Shown here in pieces: positions 8,538 to 16,434 of a DNA stretch of 22,276 bases. Where the stretch lies: positions 1-22,276 of the forward strand of contig JAISIO010000048.1 of NCBI GenBank assembly GCA_031262005.1, written 5' to 3'. This DNA comes from Bacteroidales bacterium (GTDB taxonomy: Bacteria; Bacteroidota; Bacteroidia; Bacteroidales; UBA1715). A model generated the notes under the pieces. That model did no database searches, was not told the origin of the DNA, and was given only the letters and a program-made list of their open reading frames with translations. Each line of letters starts with the position of its first letter. The stretch's first letter is position 1. A program made the translations under genes and the position numbers.

Positions 8538-8543
8538 CCTCCT
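8538..8543 (-). promoter_or_regulatory. Perfect Shine-Dalgarno sequence (AGGAGG)
   Basis: On the minus strand AGGAGG lies 8 nt before the ATG of the low-complexity lipoprotein gene. Other starts in the window show no comparable site, and Bacteroidota mRNAs commonly lack one. A small hairpin (ACGGA-tt-TCCGT, 8558-8569) precedes it in the leader, and a -7-like TCGTTTTG lies at 8583-8590. Confidence 0.75.
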
Positions 8544-8600
8544 AAAATATAAAATGTACGGATTTCCGTTGGTTAAATTTTCCAAAACGATAAAAATATC

Positions 8601-8622
8601 ATTTTTTTTTGTTCTTTTGCAC
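8601..8622 (+). promoter_or_regulatory. Bacteroidota-type promoter for proS
   Basis: A, nine T (8602-8610), G, TTCT and TTTGCAC (8616-8622) give exactly the spacing seen before ilvE. TTCTTTTG matches TAnnTTTG except for the second base. Transcription would begin near 8626, leaving a leader of about 120 nt, longer than for ilvE, so a second start point closer to the gene is possible. Confidence 0.5.
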
Positions 8623-8746
8623 TAAAATTCTATAAAAATTAATTTTATTAATTCATACAAAATTTATGCCAAAAAAAAGATTGTTTACAGATTTATGATG
8701 GAAAAAATTACAAATCTTTACAATTACACAGTAAATAGAAACTATT

Positions 8747-10222
8747 ATGAGCAAAGGATTAACAAGCAAAGGCGAAAATTATTCGCAATGGTATAACGAA
8801 CTGGTAGTTAAAGCCGATTTGGCAGAAAATTCTGCCGTGCGTGGCTGTATGGTTATAAAACCTTATGGTTATGCAATCTGGGAAAAAATTCAAGCACAGT
8901 TAGATAAAATGTTCAAAGAAACAGGACACGTCAATGCGTATTTTCCTCTTTTTATCCCCAAATCGTTTTTAAGTAAAGAAGCCGAACACGTAGAGGGTTT
9001 TGCCAAAGAATGCGCCGTGGTAACCCACCATCGTCTGATGAACGATCCGCAAGGAAAAGGCGTAGTTGTAGACCCTTCGGCAAAATTGGAAGAAGAGTTA
9101 ATTGTGCGCCCAACTTCGGAAACAATTATTTGGAATACCTACAAAAATTGGATTCAATCGTACCGTGATTTGCCGATTTTGTGCAATCAATGGGCAAATG
9201 TAGTGCGCTGGGAAATGCGTACTCGCCTCTTTTTGCGCACAGCAGAATTTTTGTGGCAAGAAGGCCACACCGCACACGCTACACGTGAAGAGGCAGTGGA
9301 AGAAACCGTAAAAATGCTGAATGTGTATGCCGAATTTGCCGAAAAATTCTTGGCAATTCCAGTTGTAAAAGGTGTAAAATCAGCCAACGAACGATTTGCC
9401 GGAGCTTTGGACACCTATTGCATTGAAGCATTGATGCAAGACGGAAAAGCCTTGCAAGCCGGGACATCGCACTTTTTAGGACAAAATTTTGCAAAAGCAT
9501 TCGATGTACAATTTACCAACAAAGAGGGCGTACTTGATTACGTGTGGGCAACTTCGTGGGGTGTTTCCACCCGTTTAATGGGTGCACTGATTATGGCTCA
9601 TTCCGATGATAACGGACTTGTGTTGCCACCAAAATTAGCACCTACGCAAGTGGTAATTGTACCTATATATAAAGGTGCGGAACAATTAGAGGCAATTTCG
9701 GTAAAAGCACGTGAAATAAAAACGAAATTAGAAAACTTAGGCATTTCGGTGAAATATGATGACCGCGACACACAAAAACCCGGTTGGAAATTTGCCGAAT
9801 ACGAACTAAAAGGTGTGCCGGTGCGTTTGGCAATTGGTCCTCGCGATTTGGAGCAAGGCACCATTGAAGTTGCCCGCCGTGATACGCTTACAAAAGAAAC
9901 TATGAGTATGGAAAATATAGACATAGTGATTAAAAACTTGCTCGAAACCATACAAGAAGAAATTTACAAAAAAGCACTTGATTTTAGAACTGCAAGCACC
10001 GTAACAGTAGATACTTACGAAGATTTCAAAAAACACATTGAAAAACAAAGCGGTTTTGTGCTTGCCCACTGGGACGGCACCAGCGAAACCGAAGAACAAA
10101 TTAAACAAGAAACCAAAGCAACTATTCGCTGTATTCCGCTTGATGCGCCTGAGGAAGAAGGGGTGTGTATTTATTCGGGAAAACCTTCTAAACGGCGAGT
10201 TTTATTTGGGATTGCTTATTGA
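8747..10222 (+). CDS. proS: Prolyl-tRNA synthetase, archaeal/eukaryotic type
   Basis: This 491-residue class II synthetase charges tRNA-Pro with proline in the cytosol. Motif 2 and its surroundings are clear: RPTSETIIWNTYKNWI from residue 121, then WANVVRWEMRTRLFLRTAEF and LWQEGHTAHAT. The anticodon-binding domain follows from about residue 290 (VVIVPIYKG), and the C-terminal zinc-ribbon-like domain of the archaeal/eukaryotic form ends in the aromatic pair-type terminus GIAY. It lacks the INS editing insertion of the E. coli-type enzyme, and its length is right for the short type. No Shine-Dalgarno precedes ATG 8747. It is flanked by 217-bp gaps on both sides and is probably a single-gene transcript. 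Identification is firm. Confidence 0.97.
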   Translation: MSKGLTSKGENYSQWYNELVVKADLAENSAVRGCMVIKPYGYAIWEKIQAQLDKMFKETGHVNAYFPLFIPKSFLSKEAEHVEGFAKECAVVTHHRLMNDPQGKGVVVDPSAKLEEELIVRPTSETIIWNTYKNWIQSYRDLPILCNQWANVVRWEMRTRLFLRTAEFLWQEGHTAHATREEAVEETVKMLNVYAEFAEKFLAIPVVKGVKSANERFAGALDTYCIEALMQDGKALQAGTSHFLGQNFAKAFDVQFTNKEGVLDYVWATSWGVSTRLMGALIMAHSDDNGLVLPPKLAPTQVVIVPIYKGAEQLEAISVKAREIKTKLENLGISVKYDDRDTQKPGWKFAEYELKGVPVRLAIGPRDLEQGTIEVARRDTLTKETMSMENIDIVIKNLLETIQEEIYKKALDFRTASTVTVDTYEDFKKHIEKQSGFVLAHWDGTSETEEQIKQETKATIRCIPLDAPEEEGVCIYSGKPSKRRVLFGIAY

Positions 10223-10439
10223 TTGAACAACTGAAGAAACAAGCATAATATTGAATGCCTATCTTTTTCTTGATGTTAGGAAACATGGCAGAAAAACCTA
10301 ATTTTCACCTGACAAACAACAAAACAAGCTAAGTAACTAAAAAATGTTACGACCTCAAAACCTGATTACCTAATTAAATGAGGCATAAAGCAGGTTATAC
10401 CAAATAATACTTTTATCAATTTGTTAAATTTACATAAAA

Positions 10440-12158
10440 ATGCAAAACTTAAGCGAACAAGAAATAATCCGCCGCGAATCGTTAGAAAAATTACGAGAGT
10501 TGGGAATTGAACCCTATCCGGCAGCAGAATTTACCGTAACGGCAACGTCAACCGAAATACTTGAAAAATTTACCGCCGGCAGCACTGAATTCCAAAATGT
10601 GCGCCTTGCGGGACGAATCATGACCCGTCGCATTATGGGCAAAGCCTCATTTTGCGAATTGCAAGATTCGTTCGGACGTATACAATTATATATTAATCGC
10701 GATGAAATTTGCCCCAATGAGGATAAAACACTGTACAACGAAGTATTTAAACGACTGCTCGATATAGGCGATTTTATTGGCGTAGAAGGCTATGCGTTTG
10801 TAACACAAGTAGGCGAAGTTTCTATTCACGTTTCACGGCTTACGGTGTTGAGCAAGTCCATTCGTCCGCTCCCAATTGTAAAAGAAAAAGATGGCGTGGT
10901 GTTCGATGCGTTCAGCGACCCCGAACAACGCTATCGTCAGCGATATGTGGATTTGGTGGTAAATCCGCAGGTGAAAGATACGTTTTTGAAACGTACAAAA
11001 GTAATTAACACCATGCGTAACTTTTTCAACGAAAAAGGCTATGTGGAAGTTGAAACGCCAATTTTACAAGCAATTCCGGGTGGAGCTTCGGCACGTCCGT
11101 TTATTACACATCACAATGCGCTGAATATTCCTTTATATTTGCGAATCGCCAACGAATTGTATCTAAAACGCCTGATTGTGGGCGGTTTCGACGGTGTATA
11201 TGAATTTGCAAAAGATTTCCGTAACGAAGGTATGGACAGAACACATAATCCGGAATTTACCGTAATGGAAATTTACGTGGCGTACAAAGACTACAATTGG
11301 ATGATGGATTTTACCGAAGAGATGATTGAGCGCGTTGCGCTTGCTCTACACGGAAAAACACAGGTACAAGTGGGCGATAAAACCATTGATTTCAAACGTC
11401 CGTTTAAACGAATTACCATGTATGATGCCATAAAAGAGCACACCGGAATTGACATCAGCGCAATGAATGAAGACGAATTGCGTGCCGTGTGCGACCAACT
11501 CAACATTCATCACGAACCGTCGATGGGTAAAGGAAAATTGATTGACGAAATTTTTGGCGAAAAATGCGAAGGTTCCTACATTCAACCCACGTTTATTATT
11601 GACTATCCGGTGGAAATGTCGCCGCTGTGTAAAAAACATCGCTCGAATCCGGAACTTACCGAGCGATTTGAATTAATGGTAAACGGCAAAGAATTGTGTA
11701 ACGCTTACTCGGAATTGAACGACCCCATAGACCAATACGAACGTTTCAAAGACCAACTTGCGCTGAGCGAAAAAGGAGATGATGAAGCAATGTTCATAGA
11801 CCACGATTTTGTGCGTGCACTTGAATACGGTATGCCACCAACATCGGGAATGGGTATTGGCGTAGACAGATTGTGTATGTTTATGACCAATTCGGAATCC
11901 ATTCAAGATGTGCTGTTTTTTCCACAAATGAAACCTGAGAAAAAAGCAGAAAAAGATAATTTGGAAGTTTACACAAATGCAGGCATTCCTGCCGAATGGG
12001 TAGAAATTTTACAAGCAATGGGATACGTGCGTTATGAAAATTTAAAAGAGATAAAATACACAAAACTGCATCAAGAACTATGCGGGTACAAAAAGAAAAA
12101 TAAATTGGAGATTGCTGCGCCTTCGCAAGACGATGTAAAATTATGGTTGGGACAGTAA
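10440..12158 (+). CDS. lysS: Lysyl-tRNA synthetase, class II
   Basis: This 572-residue enzyme charges tRNA-Lys. The N-terminal OB-fold anticodon domain spans roughly residues 55-150 (VRLAGRIMTRRIMGKASFCE is its first strand pair). The class IIb catalytic core follows: motif 2 is FRNEGMDRTHNPEFTVMEIY near residue 260 and motif 3 is GMGIGVDRLCMFM near 470. After the core, where the E. coli enzyme ends (about 505 residues), there is an extra tail of ~65 residues, including GIPAEWVEILQAMGYVRYEN, that looks like a small helical domain. The 217-bp upstream gap shows no recognisable T-box or riboswitch. ATG 10440 is preceded by an A-rich stretch, not a Shine-Dalgarno. A toxin-antitoxin unit with its own promoter starts 82 bp downstream. 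Confidence 0.97.
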   Translation: MQNLSEQEIIRRESLEKLRELGIEPYPAAEFTVTATSTEILEKFTAGSTEFQNVRLAGRIMTRRIMGKASFCELQDSFGRIQLYINRDEICPNEDKTLYNEVFKRLLDIGDFIGVEGYAFVTQVGEVSIHVSRLTVLSKSIRPLPIVKEKDGVVFDAFSDPEQRYRQRYVDLVVNPQVKDTFLKRTKVINTMRNFFNEKGYVEVETPILQAIPGGASARPFITHHNALNIPLYLRIANELYLKRLIVGGFDGVYEFAKDFRNEGMDRTHNPEFTVMEIYVAYKDYNWMMDFTEEMIERVALALHGKTQVQVGDKTIDFKRPFKRITMYDAIKEHTGIDISAMNEDELRAVCDQLNIHHEPSMGKGKLIDEIFGEKCEGSYIQPTFIIDYPVEMSPLCKKHRSNPELTERFELMVNGKELCNAYSELNDPIDQYERFKDQLALSEKGDDEAMFIDHDFVRALEYGMPPTSGMGIGVDRLCMFMTNSESIQDVLFFPQMKPEKKAEKDNLEVYTNAGIPAEWVEILQAMGYVRYENLKEIKYTKLHQELCGYKKKNKLEIAAPSQDDVKLWLGQ

Positions 12159-12179
12159 AAAATCCTTTCTGTGCGAACT

Positions 12180-12210
12180 TTTGCATTTTTTTTCAAATAG
12201 TGTATCTTTG
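12180..12210 (+). promoter_or_regulatory. Promoter of the toxin-antitoxin unit
   Basis: A perfect -7 element TATCTTTG (12203-12210) is preceded by TTTG (12180-12183) with 19 nt between, matching the Bacteroidota -33/-7 arrangement. Transcription would start about 12216, 25 nt before the antitoxin ATG at 12241. It lies just after the lysS stop, so the unit can be expressed independently and may also read into gpsA. Confidence 0.75.
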
Positions 12211-12240
12211 TAAACTCTTAATTCTAACGAAATAGAAATT

Positions 12241-12462
12241 ATGAATACGATAACATTAGAATACAACGCCCGCAATAAAACGGTACGACAACTGTTAGAC
12301 GAATTGCTGGCATCGGGACTTTTTCGTGTACGTTCGGAATACGATAAAGAATGCCAAGCAATTCGAAAAAATATGCATACTACTGGCAAAATGATTGCAG
12401 ACATTCGTGCTAACGGCTCGGCAAAATATCAAAATATGGACAGCTTTTTAGCTTCATTATAG
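12241..12462 (+). CDS. Putative antitoxin of a RelE/HigB-type toxin-antitoxin pair
   Basis: This 73-residue protein begins MNTITLEYNARNKTVRQLLD, a pattern I associate with small Bacteroidota antitoxins encoded directly before RelE-like toxins. The first ~30 residues would form a strand and helix suited to dimerisation and DNA binding; the charged remainder (RVRSEYDKECQAIRKNMHTT) would wrap the toxin. I cannot see a classic helix-turn-helix or ribbon-helix-helix signature, so the DNA-binding class is left open. Support comes from gene order: it starts 25 nt behind a strong promoter and the toxin gene follows after 12 bp. Such antitoxins normally repress their own promoter and neutralise the toxin. 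Confidence rests largely on the partner gene. Confidence 0.75.
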   Translation: MNTITLEYNARNKTVRQLLDELLASGLFRVRSEYDKECQAIRKNMHTTGKMIADIRANGSAKYQNMDSFLASL

Positions 12463-12474
12463 CGATATTGAGAT

Positions 12475-12810
12475 ATGGATATTAATTTTATTCCAACTCC
12501 AAAGTTTAAAAAATCATTCAAACGATTGTATAAAAAATATAGTTCGTTAGTAGAAGATTTTGAAAAATTCAAAAAAGAATTTTCCGAAAACCAAGAAATA
12601 GGTGATGATTTGGGTGGCGGTTTTCGCAAAGTGCGTATGGCAATAGAGGCGAAAAATAAAGGAAAAAGTGGCGGCGCACGAATAATTGTTTATAATTTTT
12701 ATCTACAAACTTTACCCAACGATGTGTTATTAGTTGATATTTACGACAAAAGCGAATTATCGACAATGCAAGATTTTGAATATCAAAAAATTGCAAAAGA
12801 ATTTATATAA
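12475..12810 (+). CDS. RelE/HigB-like toxin
   Basis: The 111-residue product fits the RelE/ParE superfamily as found in Bacteroidota. It begins with FKKSFKRLYKKYSSLVEDFE, continues with GDDLGGGFRKVRMAIEAKNK, and has GKSGGARIIVYNFYL and VLLVDIYDKSE. The basic helix plus beta-sheet with Arg/Lys on successive strands is the layout used by ribosome-dependent mRNA endonucleases. Toxic activity is inferred from the family; candidate catalytic basic residues are in KVR and GGAR. It follows its antitoxin by 12 bp. It ends 32 bp before gpsA with no terminator, so gpsA is likely read from the same mRNA. The reading frame is intact, with no sign of decay. Confidence 0.85.
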   Translation: MDINFIPTPKFKKSFKRLYKKYSSLVEDFEKFKKEFSENQEIGDDLGGGFRKVRMAIEAKNKGKSGGARIIVYNFYLQTLPNDVLLVDIYDKSELSTMQDFEYQKIAKEFI

Positions 12811-12842
12811 AAAAATTTATCCTCACAGGTTTTTCTTACATT

Positions 12843-13832
12843 ATGAACAAAAAAATAGCAATTCTCGGAAGCGGCAGCTGGGCATCAGCCTTGGCAAAAA
12901 TAATACACAATACTGTTGATACGCTCTATTGGTATGTGCGAGAGCCGGAAATTATTGATAGTTTACAAAAACACAAACGCAATGCGCTCTATGTTTCCGA
13001 TATTTCGTACAACACCGAAAAATTGGTTGTAAGCAATAATATTAATGAAATTGTATCTATTGCCGACACAATTATTTTTTGCGTTCCATCGAAATTTATC
13101 ATTTCACTCTGTAATAGTATTGACTGCGATTTGTCGCAAAAAGAATTGATAACTGCCATAAAAGGTATGGAACCGGTAGAAATCACCTTAATTTCGGAAT
13201 ATTTGAAAATGCATTTTGGTGTAAACGATAGCAAAATAGCTGTAATTTCGGGTCCTTGTCATGCCGAAGAAGTTGCATTAGAACGACTTTCATACCTCAC
13301 TATCGGATCGCAAAACCAAGAATTAGCCGTTGAAGTGGCGCAACTTTTGAACAGTTATTATATAAAAACCTGCACGTCGCTTGATGTTGTAGGTATAGAA
13401 TATGCATCGGTTTTGAAAAACATCATGGCATTGGCTACCGGCATTGCACACGGTTTGGGCTACGGCGACAATTTCACTTCGGTACTCATTTCCAATGCTA
13501 TACAAGAAATGCAACGCTTTATCAATACCGTTAATCCGCTTGCACGCGACATAAACGATTCGGTATATTTAGGCGATTTGCTCGTAACAGCCTATTCACA
13601 GTTTAGCCGCAACCGATGTTTTGGCAACATGATAGGCAAAGGCTACAGCGTGAAATCGGCAGAAATGGAAATGAATATGGTTGCCGAAGGATATTACGGC
13701 GTAAATTGCATTACGCAAATCAACCAAAAATTCAATGTAGAAATGCCTATTACACAGGCAGTTTATAATATTTTATACAATAAAATTTCGCCTTTATTGG
13801 AATTTAAAATTTTGGCAGAAAACCTAAAATAG
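12843..13832 (+). CDS. gpsA: Glycerol-3-phosphate dehydrogenase [NAD(P)+]
   Basis: This 329-residue enzyme reduces dihydroxyacetone phosphate to sn-glycerol 3-phosphate, the backbone for phospholipids. The N-terminal Rossmann motif is GSGSWASALA (from residue 9). Conserved substrate-side features are AIKGMEP, ISGPCHAEEVALE, the catalytic lysine in EYASVLKNIMALATGIAHGL, and GYGDNFTSVLISNAIQEMQR. In many homologues the second motif reads SGPSFAxEVA; here it is SGPCHAEEVA. ATG 12843 has no Shine-Dalgarno and lies 32 bp after the toxin gene. In Porphyromonas and, to my knowledge, other Bacteroidales gpsA directly follows lysS, so here the pair appears split by the toxin-antitoxin unit. pgi, which often follows, is absent; the next gene is convergent. 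Confidence 0.95.
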   Translation: MNKKIAILGSGSWASALAKIIHNTVDTLYWYVREPEIIDSLQKHKRNALYVSDISYNTEKLVVSNNINEIVSIADTIIFCVPSKFIISLCNSIDCDLSQKELITAIKGMEPVEITLISEYLKMHFGVNDSKIAVISGPCHAEEVALERLSYLTIGSQNQELAVEVAQLLNSYYIKTCTSLDVVGIEYASVLKNIMALATGIAHGLGYGDNFTSVLISNAIQEMQRFINTVNPLARDINDSVYLGDLLVTAYSQFSRNRCFGNMIGKGYSVKSAEMEMNMVAEGYYGVNCITQINQKFNVEMPITQAVYNILYNKISPLLEFKILAENLK

Positions 13833-13833
13833 G

Positions 13834-13881
13834 GCTTCGACTCCGCTCAGCCACCAGTCGGTCGTTGAGCAGAGCCGAAAC
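13834..13881. repeat. Palindromic intergenic element, REP-like
   Basis: Two 21-nt arms (13834-13854 and 13861-13881) are reverse complements at 16 of 21 positions around a 6-nt loop CAGTCG. Most mismatches become G-U pairs if the minus strand is transcribed. The arm core TTCGACTCCGCTCA is more GC-rich than the surroundings and resembles palindromes scattered through many Bacteroidota genomes. It starts 2 bp after the gpsA stop. Confidence 0.7.
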
Positions 13882-13891
13882 GACATTTTTA

Positions 13892-13930
13892 AAAGCGAGG
13901 AATTAGAACGTCCTCGTTGCTTTCTTCTTT
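13892..13930. terminator. Bidirectional terminator between gpsA and the sensor kinase gene
   Basis: CGAGGA (13896-13901) pairs with TCCTCG (13911-13916) around a 9-nt loop. On the plus strand it is followed by a T-rich stretch (TTGCTTTCTTCTTTT). On the minus strand it is followed by CTTTTAAAAATG. It therefore could end both the gpsA transcript and the pst-pho transcript, which converge here. Confidence 0.65.
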
Positions 13931-15687
13931 TATTTGTGCAATTGGAATAAAAATTCCAAACCGCCCCCTACGCGATTTTTTGCCACAATAGTTCCTTTGT
14001 GGAATCCAACCGCATTTTTTACAATGGAAAGCCCCAATCCCGAACCACCGGTATCACGTGTACGCCCTTCGTTGATGCGATAAAAACGCTCAAAAAGGCG
14101 ATTTAAATGATGTTCTTCGGAAATACCAATACCTGTATCTGTAAACGAAAAGTAATAAAAATCTTTATCCTCATTGTATTGTCTTATGTGAATGGCAACA
14201 TCGGCACCCGCATAGCGAATAGTATTATCGGTAAGATTGCGAAAAATGGCATATAGCAAATTCCTATTCCCCTCAATCACAGCATCTTTTGGTATATTCC
14301 ATGTCATAGAAATATTCTTTTCCTGTAGAAAACTTTCCAAATCGTTTTTCAATTCTTCCAGCAATTGAGTAATATTTACCGTTTCCTTGGTGAACGATTG
14401 CGATGCTTCTTCCATTTTGGTAATCAAGCTCATGTCGTACATCAATTCTGAAAGTGCAAGGGTTTGATTGTAGGCTCTTTCTATAAAAAGACGCTTCTTT
14501 TCTTCGGGCAACGATTGTTGCAATAGGGTTTCTAAATAGCCTCGGATACTCGTTACCGGTGTTCGTAATTCGTGCGCAATGTTACCCGTCATTTCTTGTT
14601 TAAGCAGACGATTTTTCTCCTGTTTCGTTATGTCATTTATAATAATTTCAAAGCTTTTATCATCGAAAACCGACACTCGCAACGCAAAATACTTTCCTTG
14701 TTTGGAGATGTGCATTTCAAAATAATTCTCATTTTTTGTGCTTGAAACCACAAAAGCAACTATTTTTTCAAACAACTGATTTGTAAAAATATCGGTAATG
14801 TCTACTTCCAAAATATTCAAATACTGCACAAACAAACCATTGTAAAACTGCACCGTGCGCTCTTTTGAAAAGAAACATAAGCCTTCTTGCGAATTATACA
14901 CGTGTTGCAGCAATTTTTCGCGTTCGTTTACAATTTCTTTCTCGCGTTTTTGTAGTTGCTTGTAATTTTCAGCTATTTTCTCCCCTATTTCGCCCAATTC
15001 ATCGTGCGGAAAATTGGGAATAAAATCGGTAGTTTTTTTGTCCTCGGCAGCAAGTGCAAAATCACGTAATTGCTTGATTGATGTACCAAAACGTCCGGAA
15101 ACATAGCGAATAACAAACAACATGATAACAAAAAACACAAGCACCAAATAAAGAAACCCCTTGTCGGCTTTCAAAAAATGCTGCACCTGCACGTTGTAAG
15201 GCAAAGCCACTCGCACAAAATACTGAGGAAAACGTTTGGCATAATACAAATATTCCTGATTAGTGGATTGCGAAAGACGTATATCCCACGCTCCTTCGTC
15301 ATATTTTGCCGCCTGAATTTCGCTACGTTCCAAATGTTGATCTAATTGACTAACATCATCTATCACATTGTCGTAAAGCACTTTGCCTTTGTAGTCAATC
15401 AAAGTTAAACGCACGTGTTCTGGCAAAAGAGTTTGTATCAATTCCGGAGCTTTATTGTGCTGTAAAGCTGCATCAATCATCGAAACGTAGGCATCGAGAC
15501 GTTCCACCAACATTTCGGTTTTATAGGTTCGTTCTCGCGTTTGCTCCAGCACCACTACTCCAATGGTAAATATGGTAAAAATACCAAAAATGTAGAGAAA
15601 AAGGCGTTGCTTGTAAGAAAGTCTCTTTCCTGCTTTTCCTCTCTGAGGCGGAGTAGGAAAAGTGTAATTCTCAGTTTTTTTATTCAT
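13930..15687 (-). CDS. phoR: Sensor histidine kinase, PhoR-like
   Basis: This 585-residue inner-membrane kinase has TM1 at about 28-48, a periplasmic sensor region of ~125 residues, TM2 at about 175-196, a HAMP linker (~198-250) and a PAS-like region (~255-355). It then has a HisKA domain with the phospho-accepting H372 (NIAHELRTPVTSIRGYLE) and an ATPase domain: N box NLTDNTIRYA (N484, N488), G1 FTDTGIGI (D517), F box FERFYRI, and G2 GGSGLGLSIV (547-556). PhoR-class kinases do not usually sense phosphate directly but respond to the PstSCAB-PhoU complex through the cytoplasmic PAS region. Its position at the end of the pst locus, 38 bp after a PhoB-like regulator, supports that role. The symbol is inferred from context; another envelope stimulus remains possible given the large periplasmic domain. 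Confidence 0.88.
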   Translation of the reverse strand: MNKKTENYTFPTPPQRGKAGKRLSYKQRLFLYIFGIFTIFTIGVVVLEQTRERTYKTEMLVERLDAYVSMIDAALQHNKAPELIQTLLPEHVRLTLIDYKGKVLYDNVIDDVSQLDQHLERSEIQAAKYDEGAWDIRLSQSTNQEYLYYAKRFPQYFVRVALPYNVQVQHFLKADKGFLYLVLVFFVIMLFVIRYVSGRFGTSIKQLRDFALAAEDKKTTDFIPNFPHDELGEIGEKIAENYKQLQKREKEIVNEREKLLQHVYNSQEGLCFFSKERTVQFYNGLFVQYLNILEVDITDIFTNQLFEKIVAFVVSSTKNENYFEMHISKQGKYFALRVSVFDDKSFEIIINDITKQEKNRLLKQEMTGNIAHELRTPVTSIRGYLETLLQQSLPEEKKRLFIERAYNQTLALSELMYDMSLITKMEEASQSFTKETVNITQLLEELKNDLESFLQEKNISMTWNIPKDAVIEGNRNLLYAIFRNLTDNTIRYAGADVAIHIRQYNEDKDFYYFSFTDTGIGISEEHHLNRLFERFYRINEGRTRDTGGSGLGLSIVKNAVGFHKGTIVAKNRVGGGLEFLFQLHK

Positions 15688-15725
15688 AATCTTATTTTTT
15701 CTCTCTTGATAAAGATTTAGGAGTA

Positions 15726-16406
15726 TTATTCCACCAAGAATCGGTATCCGAATCCGGAACGGTTGGAAATCATCTCGGAATAATTACCAAGTTTTTTGCG
15801 CAAGCGAGCGATGTGCACATCAATGGTGCGCTCAGTAATATAAGGTGTTTCTCTCCAAAGTTTATTAATTATATCCTCTCTCGAAAACACTCTATCGGGC
15901 TTTTTAGCAAGCAGCACAAGGAGTTCAAATTCTGTTTTGGTTAGGGCAATTTTTTCGTCATCAATGCGCAATTCCTTAGTGTCGAGATTGATACAAAAGT
16001 TATCGAATGTAAGTTGGTTGCTCGATACTTTTTCTGTAGGCGGCATTCCTCGTTTCAGCACTGCTTTAACGCGGGCAATTACTTCTTTTATTGAAAATGG
16101 TTTTGAAATATAATCATCGCCACCCACTGAAAATCCCGTTAACATATCATTTTCGGTATCTTTTGCCGTGATAAAAATAATCGGCGTATGATTATCGGCT
16201 TTGCGCAATGTTTCCGCCATTTTATAGCCGCTCATACCGCCCATCATTACATCGAGTAAAATAAGCGACGTGTCGGCAGTGATTTTTTTCAATGCTTCCT
16301 CTGCCGAATAAGCACAGGTAACATCAAAACCTTCGTTTGCAAAATTTATTTCGAGAATTTCGCAAATATCTTTATCGTCATCAACTATTAAAATTCTGTG
16401 GCTCAT
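15726..16406 (-). CDS. phoB: Response regulator, OmpR/PhoB family
   Basis: The 226-residue protein has a receiver domain with the acidic pocket DDD at 9-11, phosphorylation site D52 (LILLDVMMGGMSGY), T80 and K102 (YISKPF). A winged-helix DNA-binding domain (~130-226) has the pattern LTKTEFELLVLLAKKPDRVF, then ERTIDVHIARLRKKLG and GFGYRFLVE. OmpR/PhoB regulators bind tandem direct repeats with an 11-bp period. It follows phoU by a 143-bp spacer filled with short TAACT-type repeats and precedes the kinase gene by 38 bp. Together with the Pho-box-like array before pstS this argues for autoregulation of the whole locus under phosphate limitation. The phoB/phoP-like name is by context; the family is certain. 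Confidence 0.9.
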   Translation of the reverse strand: MSHRILIVDDDKDICEILEINFANEGFDVTCAYSAEEALKKITADTSLILLDVMMGGMSGYKMAETLRKADNHTPIIFITAKDTENDMLTGFSVGGDDYISKPFSIKEVIARVKAVLKRGMPPTEKVSSNQLTFDNFCINLDTKELRIDDEKIALTKTEFELLVLLAKKPDRVFSREDIINKLWRETPYITERTIDVHIARLRKKLGNYSEMISNRSGFGYRFLVE

Positions 16407-16434
16407 AGTTTTTTAAGTTTGTAAGTTTATATGA

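Noticed and set aside
10285..10332. 15-codon open frame (starting MAEKPN) in the 217-bp proS-lysS gap, considered as a leader peptide
   Set aside because: It has no run of lysine codons, no ribosome-binding site and no attenuator hairpins, so it is most likely chance.
10223..10439. T-box or lysine riboswitch upstream of lysS
   Set aside because: No T-box sequence or conserved riboswitch helices are visible; only a weak 6-bp AACCTG/CAGGTT pairing with a long loop was found.
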